43,738 nucleotides of DNA, taken from contig JACAEV010000139.1 of assembly GCA_013388645.1 (NCBI GenBank), positions 1 through 43,738 of the forward strand. The letters run 5' to 3'. Of the stretch, positions 17,322 through 25,585 are shown piece after piece (position 1 is the first letter of the stretch; each line of letters starts with the position of its first letter). Origin of the DNA: Syntrophaceae bacterium. GTDB taxonomy: Bacteria; Desulfobacterota; BSN033; UBA1163. A program made the translations under genes and the position numbers. The notes under the pieces are model-generated. The model was not told where the DNA came from, searched no databases, and saw nothing but the letters and a program-made list of their open reading frames with translations.

Positions 17322-17791
17322 CCGATCAATGGGAACCCAAAATTTTAGCCTTTCTCTGTAACTGGTGTTCTTATGCCGGGGCGGACCTCGCGGGAACGGC
17401 CCGGATTCAGTATCCTCCAAACATACGGGTGATCCGCGTTCCCTGCTCAGGAAGGATCAATCCTCTTTTCATCCTCAAGGCCCTTCAAAACGGGATCGAT
17501 GGTGTGTTGGTTTCAGGATGTCATCCAGGGGACTGCCATTATATCAGCGGCAATTATATCGGAAGAAGAAAATCAGCCACCCTGAAGCGATTCCTCGAAT
17601 ACCTTGGAATTGAAGAAGGAAGGGTTCAGTTCTCCTGGGTCTCTGCGGCAGAAGGGGTGAAATTTTCTCAGGTGGTTCACGAGGTCGTGCAGGATATTAA
17701 AAAATTGGGTCCGGCAAAGAGATTGGTGAAGAGAAGTTTGGAGTTCGGGGTTCGGAGTTCGGAGATAAAAAATAGAGACTCCGAACTTTAG
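17318..17791 (+). CDS. flxD: MvhD/FlxD-like [2Fe-2S] subunit
   Basis: A 157-residue protein of the MvhD family, the small [2Fe-2S] adaptor that hands electrons from a hydrogenase or dehydrogenase module to HdrA. Conserved cysteines are C14, C17 (FLCNWCSYAGAD), C43 (VPCSGRINP), and C68, C73 (GCHPGDCHY). Its start overlaps the hdrA stop as ATGA, and flxC, flxB and flxA follow, the known flxABCD-hdrABC set. The last ~18 residues (from LEFGVRSSE) are coded by repeat-like DNA containing a hairpin and look like a recent C-terminal extension rather than part of the fold. Confidence 0.9.
   Translation: MTDQWEPKILAFLCNWCSYAGADLAGTARIQYPPNIRVIRVPCSGRINPLFILKALQNGIDGVLVSGCHPGDCHYISGNYIGRRKSATLKRFLEYLGIEEGRVQFSWVSAAEGVKFSQVVHEVVQDIKKLGPAKRLVKRSLEFGVRSSEIKNRDSEL
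17756..17787 (+). repeat. Inverted repeat inside the 3' end of flxD
   Basis: AGTTCGGAG (17756-17764) and CTCCGAACT (17779-17787) form a perfect 9-base stem with a 14-base A-rich loop. It ends one base before the flxD TAG stop, preceded by degenerate copies of GTTCGGAG. No T-run follows, so it is not a classical terminator. It could influence the flxD-flxC junction or be a mobile palindrome. Confidence 0.65.
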
Positions 17792-17798
17792 GTGAGTA

Positions 17799-18743
17799 AT
17801 GATTCAAGAAAAAATTCGAGAGAAAGCAAGAGAACTTCTTTCAAACAAAACGGTGGATCTCATCATCGGGTTTGGTGAAGGCTCCCTTCCGCTTCGAACC
17901 ACCCCGAGATTTATCCGAGATCCTGAAAAAGTGAACCGTTTGATTTGGAATTCTTTTTGTGAAAACAACCTGGCCACTTACCTTCACAAATTCAGCAAGT
18001 TGAAGGTCGGTATCGTGGTAAAAGGATGTGATGCCCGTTCTATCACGGCACTTTCTCTCGAAAAAAGGTTTAAACCTGACCAATTGTTTTTGATGGGCGT
18101 CCCTTGCCAGAGGATGGTGGATCGGAGAAAGGTGGGGCGAGCCGTAAAAGGAGAGATCCTTCAGGCGCGTGAAGAAAATGATCTCATTCACGTAAAAGGG
18201 GATGGATTCGAGATCGCTTTGGAGCGAGAGGATTTCCTTTATCCATCCTGCCAGGCTTGCATGCATCGAAACCCTATCCATGTCAATGTGACGCTGGGAG
18301 ATCCCGTGGAGGAATCACCTTTAATCGAATCCTACCATGAGGCGAAAAGGTTTGAACAGATGTCTCCTGAAGAGCGGTGGAACTTCTTCGAGAGGGAGAC
18401 GAGTCGATGCATCCGATGTTACGCCTGTCGGGAGGCCTGCCCCATGTGCTATTGCACGGAATGTTTTGTGGACAGTTCGAACCCAAAATGGATTGAAAAA
18501 GGGCTTTCCCCCTCAGACATTCAGTTCTATCATATCGTAAGAGCTTATCATCAGACAGGCAGGTGCTCGGGATGTGGAGCCTGTGAACGAGCCTGCCCCA
18601 TGGAGATTCGCTTGACCTATCTGACGCAGAAATTGAATAGGGACGTCAAGGAACTCTTCAACTACGAAACGGGAATAGAACCAGATATCCCCCCTCCCCT
18701 TTCGACTTATGAAATTGAGGATAAACAGGATTTCATCAAATGA
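17799..18743 (+). CDS. flxC: FlxC-like iron-sulfur protein (HdrA-NADH dehydrogenase subunit)
   Basis: A 314-residue protein with an N-terminal half resembling FrhB/coenzyme F420 hydrogenase beta-type proteins (VKGCDARSI with C77, and VPCQ with C103). The C-terminal half carries a [4Fe-4S] motif C204/C207/C210/C214, extra cysteines C217/C219/C222, and a second motif C256/C259/C262/C266. Cys-Gln-Ala-Cys at 151-154 may hold another centre. Its place between flxD and flxB suggests FlxC of the FlxABCD NADH dehydrogenase that feeds HdrABC. The exact role of FlxC is not well defined. A Shine-Dalgarno AGGTGA lies just before the ATG; 8 bases separate it from flxD. Confidence 0.78.
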   Translation: MIQEKIREKARELLSNKTVDLIIGFGEGSLPLRTTPRFIRDPEKVNRLIWNSFCENNLATYLHKFSKLKVGIVVKGCDARSITALSLEKRFKPDQLFLMGVPCQRMVDRRKVGRAVKGEILQAREENDLIHVKGDGFEIALEREDFLYPSCQACMHRNPIHVNVTLGDPVEESPLIESYHEAKRFEQMSPEERWNFFERETSRCIRCYACREACPMCYCTECFVDSSNPKWIEKGLSPSDIQFYHIVRAYHQTGRCSGCGACERACPMEIRLTYLTQKLNRDVKELFNYETGIEPDIPPPLSTYEIEDKQDFIK

Positions 18744-19801
18744 CATTGAAGCTGGATAAAAAAGATTTGAAGGCCTTCTTGGAAACCCTGATGGAGGAAT
18801 ACGATCTCTTCGCGCCCGTAAAGTTGGCCGAAGGAGTTTCCATTTATAAGAAGATTGATTCCCCCGATGAAGTTGACCTCTCGACGGAGAACCCCCAAAA
18901 ACCTGCAAAGGAAGTGTTCTTCCCCCAATCGGAAACCATGTTTCGGTATGAAAAAGCCGGAAAACGATATCAGATGACCTCCACCGAAGGGGTCGAAAGA
19001 GAGAGAGTGATCCTCGGGGCAAGACCCTGCGATATTCAGGCGTTCTCCCTGATGGATGATGTCTTTTTAGGGAAAGAATACAAAGACGTTTATTACGGAA
19101 ATAAAAGAAAGGCGACCACCATCATTGGCTTAGCCTGTCCTCACCCCCTCTCCACCTGCTTTTGCTCTTCTGCGGGGGGAGGTCCTTTTCTGCGAAAGGG
19201 TTCGGACCTGTTCCTCATCGATTTGGGCGAGATGTTTATCGTGGAGCTGCTGACTGAAAAGGGAATGGCGTTTCAAAAAAATAAATTCTTTAGAGAGGCG
19301 AATACAAAAGAGATAAGTTTGGCCAAAGGGATCGAGGAAAAAGCATCAACAAAGGCCGATGCTTCAGTTCCGATTGGAGGAATCGATAGGAGATCGGACT
19401 TGATGATGGAGAACCCCTTCTGGGACCGAATGCATGAGAAATGTATCGGCTGTGGCGTGTGCACCTTTCTTTGCCCCACCTGCCATTGTTTTGATATTGT
19501 CGATGAAGCCATAACGGACAAGGGGCAACGGGTGAGAAATTGGGATTCCTGTCTATTTCCCTTATACTCTCAGGAGACTTCTGGCCATAATCCACGACCG
19601 ACAGGTCGTGAACGAACCCGGCAAAGATTAATGCACAAGTTTAATTATTTCCCGAAGAACTTTGGCCGGGTCGCTTGTGTGGGTTGCGGTCGATGTATCC
19701 TCTATTGCCCGGTCAATTTCGATATCCGCCAGGCCATTAAATTGACCTCCCCTAAAGAAATAAAAAAGGTCAAAGATGAGGTGGACCTAACGAGGCAATG
19801 A
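18740..19801 (+). CDS. flxB: FlxB-like iron-sulfur subunit (sulfhydrogenase beta/AsrA family)
   Basis: A 353-residue iron-sulfur protein like the beta subunit of sulfhydrogenases and AsrA of anaerobic sulfite reductase. The N-terminal half has GARPCDIQAF and GLACPHPLSTCFC. The C-terminal half has C235/C238/C241/C245 with extra C248/C250 (CIGCGVCTFLCPTCHCFD), and C313/C316/C319/C323 (CVGCGRCILYCP). In the Flx complex this subunit relays electrons between the flavin subunit FlxA and FlxC/FlxD. It overlaps flxC and flxA by 4 bases each, so translation is coupled. Confidence 0.85.
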   Translation: MTLKLDKKDLKAFLETLMEEYDLFAPVKLAEGVSIYKKIDSPDEVDLSTENPQKPAKEVFFPQSETMFRYEKAGKRYQMTSTEGVERERVILGARPCDIQAFSLMDDVFLGKEYKDVYYGNKRKATTIIGLACPHPLSTCFCSSAGGGPFLRKGSDLFLIDLGEMFIVELLTEKGMAFQKNKFFREANTKEISLAKGIEEKASTKADASVPIGGIDRRSDLMMENPFWDRMHEKCIGCGVCTFLCPTCHCFDIVDEAITDKGQRVRNWDSCLFPLYSQETSGHNPRPTGRERTRQRLMHKFNYFPKNFGRVACVGCGRCILYCPVNFDIRQAIKLTSPKEIKKVKDEVDLTRQ

Positions 19802-20637
19802 AAAATCCCTATTTCCCTATTCCCATGAGGGTTAAAAGAACCTCTGTCGAAACGACCGACCAAATGCTTCGGACGATTGAGTTGAGTTTCCTGAACGAAG
19901 AGGATAAAAGAGCATTCCATTTCATTCCTGGTCAATTCTGCGAGCTGTCTGTCCTGGGTAAAGGCGAGGCGCCTTTCGGGATTGCCTCTTCTCCGACTGA
20001 AAATGGTTCTTTGAAATTTACGATCAATAAGGCAGGAGTGGTGACCACCGCCTTGCATCATATTGAAGAAGGGGCAGAGGTCGGGTTGCGAGGCCCTTTG
20101 GGAAATGGATATCCGATCACCCTCTTTGAAGGGAAAAATATTTTGGTGATTGGAGGAGGATTTGCCTTTACCACTTTGCGGTCCTTGATCGCCTTTTTTC
20201 TCCAACCTCAGAACCGGAATAAAGTAAAGGATATCACGGTGATCTATGGTGCGCGGATGCCGGGCCTGCTCCTTTACAAGGAAGAACTGAAAGAATGGGA
20301 AAAGAGAGATGATATTAAATTAGTCGTCACGGTTGATTGGGGAGATAAAGACTGGAACGGCAAGGTCGGACTTGTCCCAAATGTCTTAGAAGAGGTGGCA
20401 CCCTCTTCTGAGAATACTTATGCCGTCATCTGCGGTCCTCCGATTATGATTAAGTTCACTTTTCCGAAGTTGATGGCTCTCCAATTTCCCAACGAGCGCA
20501 TCTACACTTCTCTGGAGAAACGGATGAAATGTGGAATTGGAAAATGTGGCCGATGTAATATTGGCCATCTTTATGTCTGTAAAGATGGTCCTGTTTTTAG
20601 TTACGACCAATTAGAAAAGTTGCCAAAGGACTATTGA
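19798..20637 (+). CDS. flxA: FlxA-like FAD/NAD(P)-binding subunit
   Basis: A 279-residue protein of the ferredoxin-NADP reductase fold, close to sulfhydrogenase gamma and dihydroorotate-dehydrogenase electron-transfer subunits. The FAD-binding stretch is around GIASSP (61-66). The pyridine-nucleotide domain starts at ILVIGGGFAFTTLRS (~115) and contains ICGPPIMI (211-218). A C-terminal [2Fe-2S] site is C245, C250, C253, C261. In FlxABCD this subunit is where NAD(P)H enters or leaves. It overlaps flxB by 4 bases and ends the tightly packed part of the operon. Confidence 0.88.
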   Translation: MKNPYFPIPMRVKRTSVETTDQMLRTIELSFLNEEDKRAFHFIPGQFCELSVLGKGEAPFGIASSPTENGSLKFTINKAGVVTTALHHIEEGAEVGLRGPLGNGYPITLFEGKNILVIGGGFAFTTLRSLIAFFLQPQNRNKVKDITVIYGARMPGLLLYKEELKEWEKRDDIKLVVTVDWGDKDWNGKVGLVPNVLEEVAPSSENTYAVICGPPIMIKFTFPKLMALQFPNERIYTSLEKRMKCGIGKCGRCNIGHLYVCKDGPVFSYDQLEKLPKDY

Positions 20638-20663
20638 TCATGGGATTTTGGAATTGTCGAAAA

Positions 20664-20700
20664 ATGGAATGGCAAGTAACCCATCATTCCAGCATTCCAT
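20664..20700. repeat. Short inverted repeat between flxA and the hydroxyacid oxidase gene
   Basis: ATGGAATG (20664-20671) and CATTCCAT (20693-20700) are perfect 8-base arms in a 120-base gap. The sequence resembles the ATTCCAGCATTCC-type filler repeats of such genomes. There is no T-run, so the operon probably reads through. Confidence 0.55.
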
Positions 20701-20757
20701 CTTTTCAGAAGCGAGAAAGAAGACGGTAGATATTCTAAGACATCGAATAGGAGAGGC

Positions 20758-23337
20758 ATGATGGACTATATTAAAGATTTGATTCAAATCGTGGGTGAAA
20801 AGAATGTCAAGACCGATCGTCTCGAACGACTCTGTTATTCGCGGGACATGTCCGTCCATGAAGGCGTGGCGGATGCCATCGTATTTGCAAAGACGACGGA
20901 TGAAGTATCGAAGATTCTCAAATTGGCGAATGACCGTGAAATCAAAATCACTCCCAGGGGGTCCGGGACGAGCACCACCGGCGCCGTCCTCCCCTGTTTT
21001 GGAGGAATTATCCTGGATGTGAGTCGGATGAATAAAATTAAGGAGATCAATCTTAAAGACGGCTATGCTGTGGTCGAACCTGGGGTCATTTGTCAGCAAT
21101 TGAATAATGCTCTGGCCCCTACCCATTTCTTCCCACCTGATCCAGGAAGCGCCACCATGGCCTCCCTCGGCGGGATGGTTTCTACGAATGCCAGTGGCAA
21201 CCGAGCGATCAAATATGGGGCGACCAAAGATTACATCCTGGCCCTGGAGGTGGTCCTCGCCGATGGAAGGGTGATGAGAACAGGTTCCATCGTGCCGAAG
21301 ACTTCTTCAGGATATGATCTCACCCACCTTTTCTGCCGGGCCGAAGGAACCTTGGGAGTCATGACCGAAATTACCGTGAAAATTCTTCCCATGCCAGAAT
21401 ATATCGCTTTTGCTCAGGCTTGGTTTGCTTCGGTCGAAGATGCAGGAAAGGCAGCGGAAGAAATCATCACCTCTGGTATCCCTCTTTCTTCATGCGAAAT
21501 TCTGGATCGATTTTCGATCGATGTCGTGAATAAGGCCATGGGACTCAATATTCCAGACAATGTGGGATGCATTCTTTTTATCGAGATCGATGGAAATCGC
21601 CAAGCCGTCAAAGAAAATATCCAGAAGATCGACCAAATCTCAAAACAATGCAATGGGCTGGGTAATCAATGGGATGATGATCCTGCGAAACGCTTAAAAA
21701 TGTGGGCTGGTCGACAGGGCTTGGTTCCCTCTCTCTCTAAGATAAGAAGGGGAGCCAAATTGATTCCCCTGGTTGAGGACTTTGGGGTTCCCATGTCCAA
21801 GATTCCGGAGACCATTCGAGAGCTTCAAAAACTACGTGACAAACATAACTTCCCCATTCCCATCTTCGGTCACATTGGCGATGGGAACCTCCATGCCGTC
21901 TTGATCCTCGATGGAAGAAATAAGAAAGAATGGGAAACCGTGAGAAAAATTGCCCAGGATTTCATTGACCTCACCCTGAAATTCAAAGGAACTTTGACGG
22001 CAGAACATGGGATCGGGTTAGCCAAAGCGCCTTATATTCGACAAGAACTGGGATTAAGCCATGAAATCATGAAAACGATTAAAAAATCTTTGGATCCGAA
22101 GAATATCCTGAACCCCGGCAAATTGGGTTTTGACGATTCCGTAACGGATATCCTTGGTCACTTCACCTACAAGGAGTTTTTGGAAAACCCGGATCAGATA
22201 CAGAGTTTTGGTCAAGCGGTGGATAACGAGATTTTTGCGTGTATCAATTGTGGCTTCTGTCGTGCAGGTTGTCCCGTCTTTGCTCAAACGGAGCTGGAAT
22301 CAGAAAATGCCCGAGGTCGGGTGATCTTAGCTTATAACCTATTGAAGGGATCATTGGAACCTTCTAAAGAGGTCGCTGACAAGTTTTATCTCTGCACCAC
22401 CTGTCTTAATTGCAAAGCCACTTGCCCTGCTGGGGTGGTCGTCTCTGAGATCGTCGAAGCAGGTCGTGAGCGACTGGTGAAGGCGGGGTTCCTCCCTGAA
22501 ATTCATAAGACCCTTGTCGAGAACTTGAAAACCACTGGCAATCCCTTTGGAGAGCCAAGGGAGAAAAGGACCGATGTATTTCCTTCAACATTCAAACCCA
22601 AAAAAGGACCGGTAGATACGCTTCTCTTTCCTGGATGCGTTGCCTCTTATCAGGACGTCAACATCATCCCACAAATCATGAACATCTTAGACAAAGCGGA
22701 AGTTTCCTATACCGCCTTGGGAAAAGATGAAAATTGCTGTGGGTATATTTCCTATCTGGTGGGCACCGAAGAGTTTAAGGAGGCGGGAAAGAAGAATCTC
22801 GAAGCCTTCTCAAAAATTCAACCCAAGCAGATCGTCACCACCTGCGCGGGTTGCTATAAAACATTTAAGAACCTTTACCCTCAATACCTCTCTTTTCACA
22901 CCCCTGTCTATCATGCCATTGAATATCTGGATCAATTGATTCAGAGCGGAAAGTTAAAATTGAAAGAGGGAAGCTCGATGAAGGTAGCCTATCACGATCC
23001 CTGTGACCTGGGCCGTCATCTCAATATCTTTGAACCTCCCAGGGAACTACTCAAAAAGATCCCTGGAGTGACACTGGTGGAGTTCAAGAACAATCGGCTT
23101 TTAGCCAAATGCTGTGGGGGGGGAGGGGGACTCAAGGCATTTGACACCGCCCTTTCAGGGGAAATTGCTTACAAGCGCATGTTAGAGGCCCTCGAGGTCG
23201 GGGCAGAGGTGGTGGTTTCTGCTTGCCCCTCGTGTAAGTCCAACCTGCAGGTCGCTGCCGCCAGGCTTCGAAAAGAGAAAAAAGGTAGAATCAAGGTGAT
23301 GGATATTACCGAATTAGTGGCCGAATCCATCGCCTAA
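20758..23337 (+). CDS. FAD-linked 2-hydroxyacid (lactate/glycolate) dehydrogenase fused to GlcF/HdrD-like iron-sulfur domain
   Basis: An 859-residue fusion. The first ~460 residues are a GlcD/D-lactate-dehydrogenase type FAD oxidase: PRGSGTSTTGAVLP (66-79), PPDPGSATMASLGGMVSTNA (126-145), GHIGDGNLHAVL (371-382) and TAEHGIGLAK (414-423). Then come two [4Fe-4S] sites, C495/C498/C501/C505 and C546/C549/C552/C556, and two CCG units (C627, C660-C661, C696/C699; C749, C785-C786, C823/C826) like GlcF or HdrD. It should oxidise a 2-hydroxyacid (lactate, glycolate or 2-hydroxyglutarate; the substrate is not readable) and pass electrons on through clusters. A good Shine-Dalgarno AGGAGAGG precedes the ATG. 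It follows flxA by 120 bases, so its electrons may go to the Hdr-Flx complex (inference). Confidence 0.9.
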   Translation: MMDYIKDLIQIVGEKNVKTDRLERLCYSRDMSVHEGVADAIVFAKTTDEVSKILKLANDREIKITPRGSGTSTTGAVLPCFGGIILDVSRMNKIKEINLKDGYAVVEPGVICQQLNNALAPTHFFPPDPGSATMASLGGMVSTNASGNRAIKYGATKDYILALEVVLADGRVMRTGSIVPKTSSGYDLTHLFCRAEGTLGVMTEITVKILPMPEYIAFAQAWFASVEDAGKAAEEIITSGIPLSSCEILDRFSIDVVNKAMGLNIPDNVGCILFIEIDGNRQAVKENIQKIDQISKQCNGLGNQWDDDPAKRLKMWAGRQGLVPSLSKIRRGAKLIPLVEDFGVPMSKIPETIRELQKLRDKHNFPIPIFGHIGDGNLHAVLILDGRNKKEWETVRKIAQDFIDLTLKFKGTLTAEHGIGLAKAPYIRQELGLSHEIMKTIKKSLDPKNILNPGKLGFDDSVTDILGHFTYKEFLENPDQIQSFGQAVDNEIFACINCGFCRAGCPVFAQTELESENARGRVILAYNLLKGSLEPSKEVADKFYLCTTCLNCKATCPAGVVVSEIVEAGRERLVKAGFLPEIHKTLVENLKTTGNPFGEPREKRTDVFPSTFKPKKGPVDTLLFPGCVASYQDVNIIPQIMNILDKAEVSYTALGKDENCCGYISYLVGTEEFKEAGKKNLEAFSKIQPKQIVTTCAGCYKTFKNLYPQYLSFHTPVYHAIEYLDQLIQSGKLKLKEGSSMKVAYHDPCDLGRHLNIFEPPRELLKKIPGVTLVEFKNNRLLAKCCGGGGGLKAFDTALSGEIAYKRMLEALEVGAEVVVSACPSCKSNLQVAAARLRKEKKGRIKVMDITELVAESIA

Positions 23338-23340
23338 ACC

Positions 23341-23470
23341 ACATAGCGCATAGGGCAAAGAGCATCGGGTTTACCAATTTGAAATATATCCTTTGAGTCC
23401 TGCTGGTCAGAAATCCTCTTTGTGATTTTGGAGTTTAGCCGCTATGCGCCATGCTCTATGCGCTATGCGT
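23341..23470. repeat. Inverted GCATAGCG-type repeat between two convergent genes
   Basis: The left arm (23341-23365, ACATAGCGCATAG...AGAGCAT) is the near reverse complement of the right arm (23451-23470, ATGCTCTATGCGCTATGCGT). They enclose ~85 bases. The repeat sits between the convergent stops of the hydroxyacid oxidase (plus) and the Cys-rich gene (minus), where it could act as a two-way terminator. The minus-strand stop codon lies at its edge. Confidence 0.6.
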
Positions 23471-24174
23471 TATTTCGTCAGGTAGTCCTTCCAGATTTCA
23501 TCGATGCGGTCCATCAGCTCTCTGAATTCATAAAGGAGGGTCATCTCATTGAGGTAGTGATCCAGTGTGGAAGCGGTCTCCACCTCAATAAATCTCTTGC
23601 AACTCTTTCTGAGGTTCGGCCGAAGTTGATCACAGCCAATGATTTCTGCCCGGGTTTTGACAGGCAAGCCCATGTGTGCTTTTCCTGCCGCATCATAAAA
23701 TCTTCCATGAAGGCAGCGGACGCATTTCGTCTTTCTCAACTCAATCGCCCGGTCGATCTCTTCATTCACAGCTTGATGTATCATCCTTTTTAACAAAACA
23801 CCCCTTTCCTTCTGTGCCATCACGTTAGCCAACCTTACTATTTCTCTCTTCGTCTCTTGGATTGATTGAAGCATTTCTTCAAGAATAATATGAGGGGTAA
23901 AGGACCGTTCCAGTCTTAAAAGCCTGACTTCTTGGACAATCAAGGTCTTGAGTCCCAAACGAATGGCTTCTCTCAATTCTTTATCCTTCACTGGCATCGG
24001 AACCTTTCTATCAAAAAAAAGAATTCTTTGCAAGGGAAAGGAAATCTGATCCATTTTGAAATATTCGAGCCAATGTTGAAAATTCTTTGATTGAAGAGGA
24101 TCCTCTGTCATTCCAAAGAGGTGAGTTGGACAAGGGCAATCTGGAGCCAAATCCGGGAATCGACCATTCAGCAA
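23470..24174 (-). CDS. Unrecognised Cys-rich protein, main frame of a frameshifted gene
   Basis: I do not recognise this family. The open frame (234 residues from a TTG at 24174) contains CPCPTHLFG near its start, a charged helical middle (KRILF to KERGVLL) and a C-terminal CVRCLHGRFYDAAGKAHMGL followed by two more cysteines (IIGC, KSC). These could bind a metal, but no known motif is clear. The TTG has no Shine-Dalgarno sequence, and coding-like residues continue upstream in another frame, so the true gene probably starts near 24286 (next entry). It lies directly downstream of the GT4 gene on the same strand. No signal peptide or membrane helix is seen. Confidence 0.55.
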   Translation of the reverse strand: MLNGRFPDLAPDCPCPTHLFGMTEDPLQSKNFQHWLEYFKMDQISFPLQRILFFDRKVPMPVKDKELREAIRLGLKTLIVQEVRLLRLERSFTPHIILEEMLQSIQETKREIVRLANVMAQKERGVLLKRMIHQAVNEEIDRAIELRKTKCVRCLHGRFYDAAGKAHMGLPVKTRAEIIGCDQLRPNLRKSCKRFIEVETASTLDHYLNEMTLLYEFRELMDRIDEIWKDYLTK

Positions 24175-24286
24175 TCTGGGACATAGCTTTTGCTACTTCA
24201 CACTCGAGTCGATCTGAAGAACGAATGGTGAGGACAGATTCAGAAATCAGATCAAGAGTTCGATCTTTATTTATCCCACGGCACAT
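24175..24286 (-). pseudogene. 5' part of the Cys-rich gene in a shifted frame
   Basis: From the ATG at 24286 a frame reads MCRGINKDRTLDLISESVLT and on to DRLECEVAK. Dropping one A from the AAAA run (TTTT at 24188-24191 on the plus strand) joins it without a stop to LCPRLLNGRFPDLAPDCPCP in the downstream frame. The joined gene (24286 to 23470) would give about 271 residues and overlap the GT4 stop by 20 bases. So the gene carries a one-base insertion, or the base is a sequencing or assembly error. Confidence 0.5.
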
Positions 24287-25520
24287 AACCAAACTTTTGG
24301 GTTGCGATCTTTCGAAGAAGTTCAATGTAACGTCCTAAGTGGGCTTCGGTTGACCAGTTTTGAACAAAGGCTTGGTACCCCTTTTCTCCAAGTTCGTCAC
24401 GGAGTGTTCGAGAGGTGGCGATGCGTCGGATGGCCTCCAACAGTTCTTCTTGAGTACGGTAAACGAACCCCCCGCCACTCTCATGAATGATTTCAGGCAA
24501 CGCTCCGAGGTCGCGGACGATAGCAGGTGTTTTTCTGGCAAATGCTTCAATGACAATCATTCCGAACGTCTCGTAAGTCATCGATGGGACAATGCATGCT
24601 AAGGCATGATAATAGAAAGTTCCTAAATCTCGCTGGGGAAGTTTCCCTAAAAATTTGATGGAGGGGCTTGACCTTGCTTGGGCGCGCAGCTCCCTTTCTT
24701 GGTTGCCTGTGCCGGCGACCAGAAGATCGAAATCCGATAGGTGCTGCCAAAGATCAATCAAGGTCTGTAGACCCTTGATAGGCTCAAGTCTTCCAACAAA
24801 GAGGAAGTAAGGCTTTTCCTGAGGACGGGGACCGGGCTTTTTCCAATCCTCATCCACACGATTGGTAAAGTCTGGGAGGTGGGCCATTGGCCTTGGGAAA
24901 CCACGCTCACCATGTATGAATGCCGTAAACCGGCTGGGCGAGACAAACTGGTCAACATGGTGACTGGCACGTTTGAGGAGATGGGTATAACGCCAGAGTT
25001 GTGGGGGACGTTTGGAAAGAATCATACAGCTAAAACAATCGGGCTTATCACAAAGATGCCGGTTATATTTCCAGAGCACATGCATTGGACAGATCAACCA
25101 ATGTTCATGGGCAGTGTACATCTTCACCGCCTGGTTCTGCGAGGGGTCTAACATCAGGACCTCTGGACCGAGGAGAGAGATATTGTGGTAGTGTATCACG
25201 TCATAGGGTTTGCTGTTTAATAAGTGGAGGAGGTGTTTTTTCTTAAAACCAGAGCGTCCTGTCTGATGGGTGAAGAGAGGCGACAACCAACCATAACCGG
25301 TTTTTAAGCCATAAGGGATGACATTCGGATGACCCTCAAACTCAATTTCCGGTTCATGGGGATGTAATAATTCATAAGCATCGATACAATGGATGACATC
25401 CACATGGTGCCCTGCCTCTCCCAAAGCATGAGATAGGCGATAGAGATACATCGCATCCCCGCCAAAACTATAGGGTGGGTAAAAGGTGGTGAGATGAAGG
25501 AAATGGAGTGGCCGGCTCAC
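24267..25520 (-). CDS. GT4 family glycosyltransferase
   Basis: A 417-residue GT-B glycosyltransferase of family GT4, which retains the anomeric configuration and transfers a sugar from an NDP-sugar to an acceptor on the cytoplasmic membrane side. The N-terminal domain starts LHFLHLTTFYPPYSFGGDA. The donor site shows FVGRLEPIKG (241-250) and the E-x7-E pair E317/E325 in YETFGMIVIEAFARKTP. Cysteines at 144, 157, 162 and 165 form a cluster seen in some GT4 enzymes. The start is a GTG at 25520. A near-consensus promoter lies so close upstream that the mRNA may be leaderless. Sugar and acceptor are unknown. Confidence 0.88.
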   Translation of the reverse strand: MSRPLHFLHLTTFYPPYSFGGDAMYLYRLSHALGEAGHHVDVIHCIDAYELLHPHEPEIEFEGHPNVIPYGLKTGYGWLSPLFTHQTGRSGFKKKHLLHLLNSKPYDVIHYHNISLLGPEVLMLDPSQNQAVKMYTAHEHWLICPMHVLWKYNRHLCDKPDCFSCMILSKRPPQLWRYTHLLKRASHHVDQFVSPSRFTAFIHGERGFPRPMAHLPDFTNRVDEDWKKPGPRPQEKPYFLFVGRLEPIKGLQTLIDLWQHLSDFDLLVAGTGNQERELRAQARSSPSIKFLGKLPQRDLGTFYYHALACIVPSMTYETFGMIVIEAFARKTPAIVRDLGALPEIIHESGGGFVYRTQEELLEAIRRIATSRTLRDELGEKGYQAFVQNWSTEAHLGRYIELLRKIATQKFGYVPWDK

Positions 25521-25526
25521 AGGATC

Positions 25527-25555
25527 ATTATAATTTTCATGCCCATACTTATCAA
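25527..25555 (-). promoter_or_regulatory. Promoter for the GT4 gene
   Basis: On the minus strand TTGATA (25550-25555) and a perfect TATAAT (25527-25532) are 17 bases apart. The expected transcription start is at or near 25520, where the GTG start codon lies. Confidence 0.6.
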
Positions 25556-25585
25556 GATTTTGTCAAAACGATTAATGATTAGGTA

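Noticed and set aside
17318-17791. Selenocysteine in the MvhD-like or Hdr proteins
   Set aside because: All expected cysteine positions are normal TGT or TGC codons, and no in-frame TGA is found inside these genes.
10974-20637. Benzoyl-CoA reductase (Bam) or Qmo complex
   Set aside because: HdrA-like and MvhD-like genes are shared with these, but there is no BamB, no NuoEFG-like trio and no QmoC membrane subunit. The FlxABCD set is present instead.
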